Assembly (NCBI GenBank): GCA_018375675.1
Contig: JAHACW010000002.1
Coordinates: 1-64,000, forward strand
From: Actinomyces sp.
GTDB lineage: Bacteria > Actinomycetota > Actinomycetes > Actinomycetales > Actinomycetaceae
DNA: 64,000 nt
Reading direction: 5' to 3'
Positions within the stretch are counted from its first letter, which is position 1. Each line of letters begins with the position of its first letter. The notes beneath the pieces are model-generated. The model made no database searches. It saw nothing but the letters and a program-made list of their open reading frames with translations, and was not told the origin of the DNA. Both the position numbers and the translations under genes were made by a program. Below, in pieces: positions 55,779 to 63,763 of the stretch.

Positions 55779-56984
55779 TTACAGCGGCGTGGCGATCAGT
55801 CGGACAGTTTCGGGCAGGTGACTCAGTTCCTCGAGCGCCTCGCGTCCCAGGCCCGCCGAAATGTCGGTGAGCACGTAGCCGACCTCGTCGACGGTGGCCA
55901 GGATCTGGGCGTCGACGTTTGCTTCGGAGGAGGCAAAGATCTGGTTGACGCGCGCCATGACGCCGGGCACGTTGCGGTGGATGAGGCGCACGCGGTAGCG
56001 CGAGCGCTTGCCGATGTTCATCGTCAGGTTCGGCAGGTTTACGCTCATGTCGGTCGAGCCGCTGGCCTGGTATTCACCGATCTTGGCGGCCACGAAGCGA
56101 CCGATGTCGTATTGCGCCTCCTCTGTCGACCCGCCGATGTGGGGCGTGAGGATGACGTTGTCGAGGGTCGCCAGGGGCGAGTCGAAGGGGTCGCCGTTGG
56201 CGCGCGGCTCCTCGGGGAACACGTCGATGGCCGCGCCACCCAGGTGGCCCGAGACGAGCGCCGCGTGCAGCGCATCGACGTCGACGACGTGTCCGCGCGA
56301 CAGGTTGATGAACAGGGCGCCGGGCTTCATGAGCTCGAACTCGACTCGTCCGATGAGGTTCGTGTTGGATTCCTGGCCGTCCACGTGCACGGAGATGATG
56401 TCGGCTTCGCGTAGAACGGCCTCCATGGTCGGCATCTGCGTCGCGTTGCCCAGGGCAAGGCGCTCGGCTGCGTCGTAGAAGATGACGTTGAGACCCATGG
56501 CCTCGGCGAGGACGGAGAGCTGGGTGCCGATGTTGCCGTAGCCGATGATGCCCAGGGTGTGCCCGCGCACCTCGTGGGCACCGTCTGCGCTCTTGTCCCA
56601 CACGCCGCGGTGCAGACGCGAATTCTTGACGGTGACGCGGCGCGAGAGGTCGATGATCTCGCCGATCGCGAGCTCAACGACGGAGCGCGTGTTGGAGTAC
56701 GGAGCGTTGAACACGGCGACGCCCATCTCTGTGGCGGTCGCCAGGTCGATCTGGTTCGTGCCGATGCAGAAGGCTCCGATGGCCTTGAGTTCGGGGCGCG
56801 CACGAAGCACTCGCTCGGTGACCTCGGTCTTGGACCGCAGGCCCAGGTAGTCCACGCCTTCGAGCGCGTCGATCAGGTCGTCCTCGGACAGGGCGCCCGT
56901 CACGCGGGTCACCTCGATGCTGAACTTGGCGAAAATATCGTCGGCGATGTCGTGCGGGTTTTCCAGGAGCAGTGCGCGTGTCAT
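55779..56984 (-). CDS. serA: D-3-phosphoglycerate dehydrogenase
   Basis: A 401-residue enzyme for the first step of serine synthesis. The NAD motif is GIIGYGNIGTQLSVLAEAMG (about 145-164), catalytic residues are in NLSRGHVVD (Arg) and DNVILTPHIGGSTEEAQ (His, about 281), and the C-terminal ACT domain (about 325-398) is of the serine-sensing type. The length and arrangement are those of the E. coli type rather than the longer 530-residue mycobacterial type. It stands alone on the minus strand. Confidence 0.94.
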   Translation of the reverse strand: MTRALLLENPHDIADDIFAKFSIEVTRVTGALSEDDLIDALEGVDYLGLRSKTEVTERVLRARPELKAIGAFCIGTNQIDLATATEMGVAVFNAPYSNTRSVVELAIGEIIDLSRRVTVKNSRLHRGVWDKSADGAHEVRGHTLGIIGYGNIGTQLSVLAEAMGLNVIFYDAAERLALGNATQMPTMEAVLREADIISVHVDGQESNTNLIGRVEFELMKPGALFINLSRGHVVDVDALHAALVSGHLGGAAIDVFPEEPRANGDPFDSPLATLDNVILTPHIGGSTEEAQYDIGRFVAAKIGEYQASGSTDMSVNLPNLTMNIGKRSRYRVRLIHRNVPGVMARVNQIFASSEANVDAQILATVDEVGYVLTDISAGLGREALEELSHLPETVRLIATPL

Positions 56985-57043
56985 GCCCCCATCATGGCAG
57001 ACGGGAGCCGAAAGGGACGCGCGGTGTCAGCGTGTGGTCGCTC

Positions 57044-59317
57044 CTACCACTCTTCCATGCCGGCGGGCAGGGGAGCGCAGTGGACGACGTGCACGTCGTG
57101 GGTGGCGCGGGTGAGGGCGACGAAAAGGTCGCCGACGCCGTCGCTGAGGATCTCCGCGGGTTCGACGAGGATGACGGAGTCGAACTCGAGGCCCTTGGAG
57201 GCAACGGCCGACAGGAGGCTGACGCGCTCGGAGAGGGCTGTCTCGCCGTCCACGTCGGCTCCCCACGCGCGGGCGCGTTCGTTGCCGACAATGAGGGCGA
57301 TGCGGCCGCGGGAGGTGCCCGACTCGCGATCGAGGCGTTCCTCGGCCTCGTGCTGGGCCTGGGCGACGGCGCGACACAGGGGGCTGTTGTCCTTCGACGA
57401 GGCCGGGGCGTCCTCGGGCGCATCCACGTGGGTGACGCGGTAGCAATCCTCGACGTCGCGCACGGCAGTCATCGGGTAGAGGACGGGGACGCCGGCGCGC
57501 GCAACGACACCTTCTGCAAGGGTCGTGAGGGTCGCGGGCGTGCGGTACGAGACCGTCAGAGCGTACTCGGCCGCCAGGGCGCGGGCCGCAGGGCCGAGAG
57601 CTTTCTCCCACGTGGGCGGGCGCTTGGAGCCGCGACGCTGGTCGAGGTCGCCCACGACTGTGAATGAACGGGAGGGGCAGCGGCGCAGCAGGGCGCGCCA
57701 AGCCATGGGAGAGAGTTCCTGCGCCTCGTCGACCACGATGTGGCCGTACGCCCACGTGCGGTCCTTGGCGGCGCGCTCGGACAGCGGCGTCCAGGTGTCC
57801 TGCCCGGCCACTTGCTCGGCGAGCATCTGGGCGGTCACGATGCCGCCGCCCAGGTTTTGGGCCTCGATTGCCTCGCGGGCACGCTCGATCGCTCCCGCGT
57901 CGGCCTCACGCGACGAGGAGGAAGACGACGGCATGGGGCCGAGCAGTTCCTCGCACTCGTCCAGGATCGGCACGTCCGAGACCGTCCACGGCGCCGAGCG
58001 GGGGCGCACTAGGGCAGCGAGTTCGTCGGGACGCAGGGGCGAGCCGGCCTTGCGGTTTGCCGCCGCCAGCACCTCGGGGCGAGCATAGAGGCGGCGCAGC
58101 AGCGTCTGTGCGCTCGTCGGCATCCACGCCGTGTTGATCGCACGTCGGCAGTCCACGGAATCGCGGATTTCGACGAGCCAGGAGCGCTTGACCTCGGGAT
58201 CGACGCCGCCCTCGGAGTCGGCGTCCCCGGCCTCGCGCGCCAGTCGCAGGGCCAAAACGTCCATGAGCTCGCGCGCAAACGACTCACGCGCCACGTTATG
58301 TGCGCGGCCCGAGCGCTTCGCCCGGCGCCTCGCGCTCTCCACGTCGGCGCGCGTCAGCGTCACCTCGCGATTCCACACGCGCAGCACCTGGTCGCCGTCG
58401 GGGAGCTTGGCCAGCGCGCGCACGGCTTCCTTGACGATCTTCGCCCACGCGGGCAGGCCCTTGATCCGCGCCACGGCCTCGTCCTCGCTCACGCGAGCGT
58501 TCACGCCGGGCACCAGATCACCCAGCGTCACCGAGACGACACCCGTCTCGCCGAGCGACGGCAGGACCTGTTCGATGTAGCGCAGGAACAGGCGCGAGGG
58601 ACCGACGAGGAGGACACCCGATCGTTCGAGGCGCTCGCGGTGGGCGTAGAGCAGGTACGCGATGCGGTGGAGGGCGACTGCCGTCTTGCCGGTGCCGGGG
58701 CCGCCCTGGACAACTAGGAGACCCTTGTCGGACGCACGAATGATGCGGTCCTGCTCAGACTGGATGGTGGCAACGATGTCGCCCATGCGGCCGTCGCGGG
58801 CCTCGCTGAGGGCGTGCATGAGGGCTCCCTCGCCCTGGAGTTCCAGTCCGGACGCTCGGGAGGCGTCCAGCAACTCGTCTTCGAGGCCGGTGACGCGTCG
58901 GTCACGGGTGGAGATGTGGCGGCGACGCACGACGCCGTCCGGCTCGGCGGAGGTGGCCTGGTAGAAGGGGCGTGCGGCGGGTGCGCGCCAGTCAACGAGC
59001 AGGGGAGTGCCGTCCTCGTGGGACAGGGAGAGACGACCCACGTGGCGGGTTGAGCGATCAGCCATGTCGAGGCGTCCGAACACGAGGCGTTCCTCGACGC
59101 CTTCGAGGCGCGCGGCCATTTCGCCGAGGTGGGCCGATAGGGCCTCGCGCTCGGTCCATCCCTGGGCGTTGCCGACGCCGTGGGTCGAGTGGACGCGCCC
59201 CTGACGCTGCCGATATGAGGCTCGCAGAGCGTCCAGGCGTTCGTAGGCGCTGTCCACGAAATCCTGTTCGGGCAACGGAAGGTCGGTTGACGACTCGCGG
59301 TGCTCGTTCGTGGCCAT
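57044..59317 (-). CDS. helD: HelD-like superfamily 1 helicase (RNA-polymerase-associated type)
   Basis: A 757-residue UvrD-like ATPase. Walker A is VVQGGPGTGKTAVALHR (about 203-219), motif II is HIVVDEAQELSPMAW (about 525), motif III is FTVVGDLDQR and motif VI is VALTRATHDVHVVH. The N-terminal 190 residues, with a conserved RHVGRLSLSHEDGTPLLVDWRAP, mark HelD proteins that clear stalled RNA polymerase and can confer rifampicin tolerance in mycobacteria. GAGGAGG precedes ATG 59317. The 13-mer at 57397-57409 is in the APASS segment. Confidence 0.88.
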   Translation of the reverse strand: MATNEHRESSTDLPLPEQDFVDSAYERLDALRASYRQRQGRVHSTHGVGNAQGWTEREALSAHLGEMAARLEGVEERLVFGRLDMADRSTRHVGRLSLSHEDGTPLLVDWRAPAARPFYQATSAEPDGVVRRRHISTRDRRVTGLEDELLDASRASGLELQGEGALMHALSEARDGRMGDIVATIQSEQDRIIRASDKGLLVVQGGPGTGKTAVALHRIAYLLYAHRERLERSGVLLVGPSRLFLRYIEQVLPSLGETGVVSVTLGDLVPGVNARVSEDEAVARIKGLPAWAKIVKEAVRALAKLPDGDQVLRVWNREVTLTRADVESARRRAKRSGRAHNVARESFARELMDVLALRLAREAGDADSEGGVDPEVKRSWLVEIRDSVDCRRAINTAWMPTSAQTLLRRLYARPEVLAAANRKAGSPLRPDELAALVRPRSAPWTVSDVPILDECEELLGPMPSSSSSSREADAGAIERAREAIEAQNLGGGIVTAQMLAEQVAGQDTWTPLSERAAKDRTWAYGHIVVDEAQELSPMAWRALLRRCPSRSFTVVGDLDQRRGSKRPPTWEKALGPAARALAAEYALTVSYRTPATLTTLAEGVVARAGVPVLYPMTAVRDVEDCYRVTHVDAPEDAPASSKDNSPLCRAVAQAQHEAEERLDRESGTSRGRIALIVGNERARAWGADVDGETALSERVSLLSAVASKGLEFDSVILVEPAEILSDGVGDLFVALTRATHDVHVVHCAPLPAGMEEW
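57397..57409 (+). repeat. dispersed 13-mer inside the helD-like gene
   Basis: Exact copy, plus orientation, while the gene is on the minus strand and reads A-P-A-S-S there. This is a third reading frame relative to other copies. Confidence 0.75.
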
Positions 59318-59491
59318 GGGTCCTCCTCGATTATGGGCCTTCCATTGTTCCTTACTTTCGTCTCGTCTGCTCTTCTATGTGCGGTGTGTGTGCGACTTCG
59401 CCGCAAGCTCAAAACCATCTCCCGCGTGACGAGGTGGGCGCCGCCCGGGTACGTTAGACATGAGGCAGAAGAATCAGCATGAGGAGGAGAC

Positions 59492-60568
59492 GTGAGTATC
59501 AACGCCACTGACCTGTATGCCGACGGTCCCGCCGCCGGCGCGAAGGCGAAGATTCTCCTCATCCACTTTGATGGGGCGATTGACGCCGGCGCCGCAGGGC
59601 GCATGGCGATTGGCCAGCTCCTGCGCTCCCTGCACAACGAGCGGGTCGCGACCTTTGATGCGGACACGCTCATGGACTACCGTTCGCACCGCCCGATCGT
59701 GACCGTGGACAACTGGGTGTCCTCCCCGGACATGGTGATGCCGGAGACCGTCCTTGACCTCGTTGAAGACGATATGGGCAACCCGATCCTGGTCCTACAT
59801 GGCGCGGAGCCGGATGCGCACTGGGAGTCGTTCACGAACGCGATCAGCGAGCTGTGTGAGCGCGCCGGCGTCGAGATCACTTTCTCGCTGCATGGGGTGC
59901 CCTCGGGTGTGCCGCACACGCGACCGACGCCCGTGCACGTGCAGGCCACCGACGCGTCGCTGCTTCCCCCGGGGTCTGGCGCGATCTCGAACCACATGCA
60001 GTTCCCTTCGCCGCTGTCCACCTTCATGCAGATCCGCATGGGGCAACGAGGCATTGGCGGGCTGGCGTTGCTCGGCGCGGTCCCGTACTACATGGCGGAC
60101 ACCGGCTACCCGGCGGCCTCCTCGGCCCTGCTCACCTCCTTCGCGAAGTTCGCTGACCTGTCTTTGCCCGTCGGTGACCTCGAACAGGGGGCCGCGCAGG
60201 ACCAGGAGAACATCGCCAAGCTCGTGGAGGGTAACCCCGACATCTCGCACACGGTCTCCAACCTCGAGGAACACTTCGATGCGTGGACCGGAGGGGAGGG
60301 CGCGATCCCGCTGCCCGGACTCGGTCAGCGACCGTCGGCAGGCGGCGAGGAGAAGACCCCGAAGGATATCGGTGACGTCATCGAGGCCTACCTGGCGCAG
60401 GTCTCGCGCGCCCAGGACGAGGAGATCGAGTCAGTTCAGCGCGCTCCGCGCACCGAAGAAACCGAGGAACCTTCCACGCCCGACACGATCGAGGACGTGC
60501 TCGCACGCATCGAGGCGCGTCGCAACGGGCAAGGCCCGGGTCCCTCGGCTCCGCGTCACCGCGCCTGA
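59492..60568 (+). CDS. PAC2 family protein
   Basis: A 358-residue cytosolic protein of the PAC2 (proteasome-assembly-chaperone-like) family. The core covers about 18-265, with LLIHFDGAIDAGAAGRMAIGQL, FDADTLMDYRSHRP, PILVLHGAEPDAHWESF and GLALLGAVPYYMADTGYPAAS (each a conserved block). The C-terminal 90 residues are charged and low complexity. GTG 59492 follows GAGGAGGAGA. Actinobacterial PAC2 proteins have no firmly established role; a proteasome link is suggested only by the family name. Confidence 0.85.
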   Translation: MSINATDLYADGPAAGAKAKILLIHFDGAIDAGAAGRMAIGQLLRSLHNERVATFDADTLMDYRSHRPIVTVDNWVSSPDMVMPETVLDLVEDDMGNPILVLHGAEPDAHWESFTNAISELCERAGVEITFSLHGVPSGVPHTRPTPVHVQATDASLLPPGSGAISNHMQFPSPLSTFMQIRMGQRGIGGLALLGAVPYYMADTGYPAASSALLTSFAKFADLSLPVGDLEQGAAQDQENIAKLVEGNPDISHTVSNLEEHFDAWTGGEGAIPLPGLGQRPSAGGEEKTPKDIGDVIEAYLAQVSRAQDEEIESVQRAPRTEETEEPSTPDTIEDVLARIEARRNGQGPGPSAPRHRA

Positions 60569-60626
60569 GCTCTATCCACGCACCCGGGTTCGCCCGTGCG
60601 CACGAGTTCAATCGCGCGCAGGAGTG

Positions 60627-61448
60627 TCAGTCGGCCTGCGGGTAGCCCACCTGCGCGTCCGTCAGCGCCCGCGTGCCCGCGACCCAGCGTGTCAGGTCGG
60701 CCGGCCTCGTAATGCGGGCCGGGAGAGCCAGTGTGCGCAGGGCCCGATCGATCTGATCAACGTCCACGACGTCGGCGGCGCTCGCCAGGGCAACGACGTT
60801 GCCGCGCCGTCCCCCTCGACCCACCTTCGGGTCCTGGATGGAGGCCACGAAAGGGAACACCTCCTGCAGCGCAGCCACGTCCTGGCGCGCGTTGGCAACG
60901 CCTCCGTGCGCGCAATTGACGAGGTACACCCCCGAGGCTGTGAGGGCGCGCCGTGCCCGGTCGGCGCACTCCACCGTGCGCAGATGATCGGGAGTCACGC
61001 CCGACGCGAAGGCGTCGCGCACGATGACGTCGAAAGATCCCTCGCGCGCCCCATCGAGGACCGCGCGTCCATCGCCCATGCGGATCTTGACCTGCGGGGC
61101 CCCCGGGATGGGGAAATGCTCACGCACCTGCTCGGCCAAAAGACGGTCGACCTCCACGGCGACGTGGCGCGAATTCGGGTGCGACGAGGACCACGCGCAG
61201 GCCAGCGCGCAGGCCGCGCCACCCACGTGGAGCGCGCGGAAACGATCCTGGGGACCCCACAGCGAGGACACGACGGCGTCCATATGCTGCATGTACTCGA
61301 ACTCCAAGTATGTGGGGTCCGACGTGTCGACCGCGGATGATTCCACGTCCCCCAGGAACAGCGTCGCGCGCGGACCGTCCCAGCGGATCCGGGCCGGACC
61401 GAAATCCGTATCGAAGGAGATGTCGCGTGACGAAGATGAGCGTGCCAT
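60627..61448 (-). CDS. spermidine-synthase-like methyltransferase-fold protein
   Basis: A 273-residue protein of the polyamine aminopropyltransferase fold. Visible motifs: YLEFEYMQHMDAVVSS (substrate region), ALHVGGAACALACAW (nucleotide-binding, modified from GGGDG), VAVEVDRLLAEQVREHF, and FDVIVRDAFASGVTPDHL. The Gly-rich loop and the missing typical catalytic Asp-Tyr context suggest a different substrate from spermidine synthase. ATG 61448 is chosen; in-frame starts exist up to 61502. It overlaps no gene and is divergent from dinB. Confidence 0.8.
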   Translation of the reverse strand: MARSSSSRDISFDTDFGPARIRWDGPRATLFLGDVESSAVDTSDPTYLEFEYMQHMDAVVSSLWGPQDRFRALHVGGAACALACAWSSSHPNSRHVAVEVDRLLAEQVREHFPIPGAPQVKIRMGDGRAVLDGAREGSFDVIVRDAFASGVTPDHLRTVECADRARRALTASGVYLVNCAHGGVANARQDVAALQEVFPFVASIQDPKVGRGGRRGNVVALASAADVVDVDQIDRALRTLALPARITRPADLTRWVAGTRALTDAQVGYPQAD

Positions 61449-61495
61449 GGTGGACACTGTAACCATGGACGACGCCCACGGGCACAGGAGGTGAC

Positions 61496-62839
61496 ATGTC
61501 AAACGCTCCCAGGGACGCGCGCGCCAAACGCGACTGGGGATCGGACGATAGTGCCACGCCGATCCTGCACGTCGACATGGACTCCTTCTTCGCGCAGGTC
61601 GAAATGCGCGAGGACCCGAGCCTCATCGGCCGCCCCATCATCGTGGGTGGCACGTCCGGGCGCGGAGTCGTCACCTCCGCCACCTACGAGGCCCGATCCC
61701 TGGGCGTGCGCGCGGGCATGCCCACCTCGCGTGCCCGCGCCCTGTGCCCGAACGCCGCATTCATCCCCGGCAACCACGGCCTCTATCAACGCTATTCCCG
61801 CCAGGTGATGGCGATTCTTTCCACCGTCACCCCCGACCTCGAGCAGGTCTCCATCGACGAGGCCTTCCTTGACGTCTCCGGGGCGCGCCGCAGACTGGGG
61901 TCGCCGACCCAGATCGCTCGCCTGATCCGCTCCCGCATCCGCGAGGCCGTGGGATTACCTGCATCCGTCGGGATCGCCGCCACCAAGTCGGTCGCCAAAA
62001 TCGCCTCCTCGCATGCCAAGCCCGACGGCCTGCTCCTCATCCCGCACGCGGCCACCGTCGACTTCCTCCACGGATTGCCCGTTGGAGCGCTGTGGGGAGT
62101 CGGAGGAAAGACCGCGGCGATCCTCGATCGGGAGGGGATCGACACGATCGGGGACCTCGCCAACGCTCCACTCGCGCGCCTCACCAAGCTCCTTGGTGCG
62201 GCCTCCGCCCACCACCTGCACGACCTTTCGTGGGGCATTGACCCGCGTCCCGTCGCCCCCACCCGCGCGGAGAAATCGGTCGGTATGGAACGAACCTTCG
62301 AGGAGGACGTGCGCTCGCGGGCCGACATTGAAGAATTCATCCTGGCGGCCTCGCACGACTGTGCGCGCAGGCTTCGTGCAGGAGGCGTCGTGGGGTGGAC
62401 CGTGGGCATCAAGATGCGCGGCACCGATTTTCATACGATCACGCGCAGCGTGAGCCTCGTGGCGCCCACCGACACTGGGCGCGATATTGCGCAGGCGGCA
62501 CAGGGCCTGTTTGCCCGCGAGGACATGCCGATCGGGGGAGTACGGCTCTTCGGCGTGCGAGTGGAGGGGTTGCAGGCGCGCTCGGGCGGCGTCGCCGTCA
62601 CACTCGACCGTGATGAGAGGCCTGCCGCCTCCGAACGTGCGATGGATCAGATCCGTGACAAGTTCGGCGCCGGCGCCCTCGCCCCCGCCACGCTCCTGGG
62701 TAAGAAGGTGCCGGGCAGGCGCTCCTTCGGTGGGGATAGCAACGAGGCCGGGGCTCCTCCCGCCGATTCCAGCGCTCAGACGCACGGGCAGGGGAGAGGC
62801 CCCGGCAAAGAAGAATCCACGCAGGGAACGCTCCTGTAA
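61496..62839 (+). CDS. dinB: DNA polymerase IV (DinB)
   Basis: A 447-residue Y-family translesion polymerase. Catalytic carboxylates lie in LHVDMDSFFAQVEMRED (about 23-39) and VSIDEAFLDVSGARR (about 117-131). Thumb motif SVGIAATKSVAKIASSHAKPDG and the little-finger domain (about 260-360) are complete. The C-terminal 60 residues are disordered. AGGAGG lies 4 bases before ATG 61496. I see no SOS box in the short upstream gap. The 13-mer at 62742-62754 lies in the disordered end (NEAGA). Confidence 0.95.
   Translation: MSNAPRDARAKRDWGSDDSATPILHVDMDSFFAQVEMREDPSLIGRPIIVGGTSGRGVVTSATYEARSLGVRAGMPTSRARALCPNAAFIPGNHGLYQRYSRQVMAILSTVTPDLEQVSIDEAFLDVSGARRRLGSPTQIARLIRSRIREAVGLPASVGIAATKSVAKIASSHAKPDGLLLIPHAATVDFLHGLPVGALWGVGGKTAAILDREGIDTIGDLANAPLARLTKLLGAASAHHLHDLSWGIDPRPVAPTRAEKSVGMERTFEEDVRSRADIEEFILAASHDCARRLRAGGVVGWTVGIKMRGTDFHTITRSVSLVAPTDTGRDIAQAAQGLFAREDMPIGGVRLFGVRVEGLQARSGGVAVTLDRDERPAASERAMDQIRDKFGAGALAPATLLGKKVPGRRSFGGDSNEAGAPPADSSAQTHGQGRGPGKEESTQGTLL
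62742..62754 (+). repeat. dispersed 13-mer near the dinB 3' end
   Basis: Exact copy, plus orientation, read N-E-A-G-A in the disordered C-terminus. Confidence 0.75.
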
Positions 62840-62906
62840 GGCCAGTTCGTCTCCGGCATGTCACACGCGCTAAGCTGAGGACACTACCGTCCGAAAGGGG
62901 CACCCA

Positions 62907-63323
62907 ATGGCTCTCACCGAGTACGAGAAGAAGATCCTCGAGCAGATGGAAGCATCCCTGCGCGAGGAAGACCCGGCGTTGGCCTCCCAGATGTCCGCCC
63001 CCGCGGCCGAGGAGGAAACCGAGCCGGCTCGTGGTCCGCGCGCGCCGCGTCGCATTGCACTGGGCCTGACCGGAGCGGTCCTGGGCATGGTTGTCCTGGT
63101 CGCCGCCGTGTCCCTGGGCTACTCGATCCTCTCGATCCTCCTGGGGGTCGCCGGTTTCGCCCTGACGGTCGCCGGTATCCTCTACGCCCTGTCGCGACCG
63201 GGAACGTCGTCGTCGGAATCGGCCGATGAATCGTCCGAGCATGGCACGGACAAGAGCAGCGGATGGAACTCTTTCATCCAGGATCAGGAGCGCCGCTGGG
63301 ACGACCGTCGAGGCAACGACTAG
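62907..63323 (+). CDS. DUF3040 membrane protein
   Basis: A 138-residue actinobacterial protein of unknown function. The N-terminus MALTEYEKKILEQMEASLREEDP is the DUF3040 signature. Two membrane helices follow (about 50-71 and 74-95), and the C-terminal 45 residues are polar. It is routinely the last gene before mraZ in this phylum, which suggests a role near division or envelope synthesis. GAAAGGGG lies upstream of ATG 62907. Confidence 0.88.
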   Translation: MALTEYEKKILEQMEASLREEDPALASQMSAPAAEEETEPARGPRAPRRIALGLTGAVLGMVVLVAAVSLGYSILSILLGVAGFALTVAGILYALSRPGTSSSESADESSEHGTDKSSGWNSFIQDQERRWDDRRGND

Positions 63324-63342
63324 GCGTTCCAAACGACTGAAG

Positions 63343-63379
63343 AAGCGGGGCGAGCCGGATTAGCCGGCTCGCCCCGCTT
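63343..63379 (+). terminator. terminator after the DUF3040 gene
   Basis: A perfect 16-base inverted repeat (AAGCGGGGCGAGCCGG and its complement) with a 5-base loop, followed by TACTG. It isolates the mraZ cluster from upstream transcription. Confidence 0.88.
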
Positions 63380-63380
63380 T

Positions 63381-63440
63381 ACTGTGCTCCCCACTGTGCT
63401 CCCCACTGTGCTCCCCACTGTGCTCCCCACTGTGCTCCCC
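63381..63440. repeat. five tandem copies of a 12-base unit
   Basis: ACTGTGCTCCCC is repeated five times without mismatch directly after the terminator. The unit is a multiple of three, but no gene crosses it. It is a likely slippage-variable minisatellite between DUF3040 and mraZ. Confidence 0.9.
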
Positions 63441-63709
63441 GGGATTCCCCACCTCCCTCCCCGCTGTCTTCCCCGAGAGCGGCGCCGGTGCCCTCCAAAC
63501 GCTCCCATGCCTCGTGAAAACGCTGTAATAACAACGAATGATGGCTGATTGGTCGTGTGTTATCGACTCTGACAGTCATCGTTTGCTACGGCGCGACTCA
63601 CCGAGTGTGTGCAAGATTTCCCCACTTTTCTCCACCTGATTTTTTCATTGGAATTCCGCCATTATTGCTCGCTGTATCTCGCGCCACGCCGTAAGTTCCC
63701 GCGTAAATA
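63441..63709 (+). promoter_or_regulatory. gene-free leader of the mraZ (division/cell wall) cluster
   Basis: No gene is supported here. The first 60 bases are pyrimidine-rich; then the GC content falls (63520-63710) with runs such as CTGATTTTTTC and several T/A-rich hexamers, typical of a strong, multiply controlled promoter region. Exact promoters could not be assigned. Confidence 0.45.
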
Positions 63710-63734
63710 TGGGGTTTGGTGGGTTAAAGTGGGG
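63710..63734 (+). promoter_or_regulatory. three MraZ boxes upstream of mraZ
   Basis: TGGGG (63710), TGGGT (63720) and TGGGG (63730) occur at exact 10-base intervals, each followed by a 5-base spacer (TTTGG, TAAAG, GAAAG). MraZ is known to bind TGGGN-N5 repeats in its own promoter, so this is a strong candidate for autoregulation. Confidence 0.8.
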
Positions 63735-63763
63735 GAAAGTTCCGAACAGGGGAGGGCGGTGAC

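Noticed and set aside
63381-63440. Possible CRISPR array
   Set aside because: The units are 12 bases long and directly abut one another with no spacers, and no cas gene is near.
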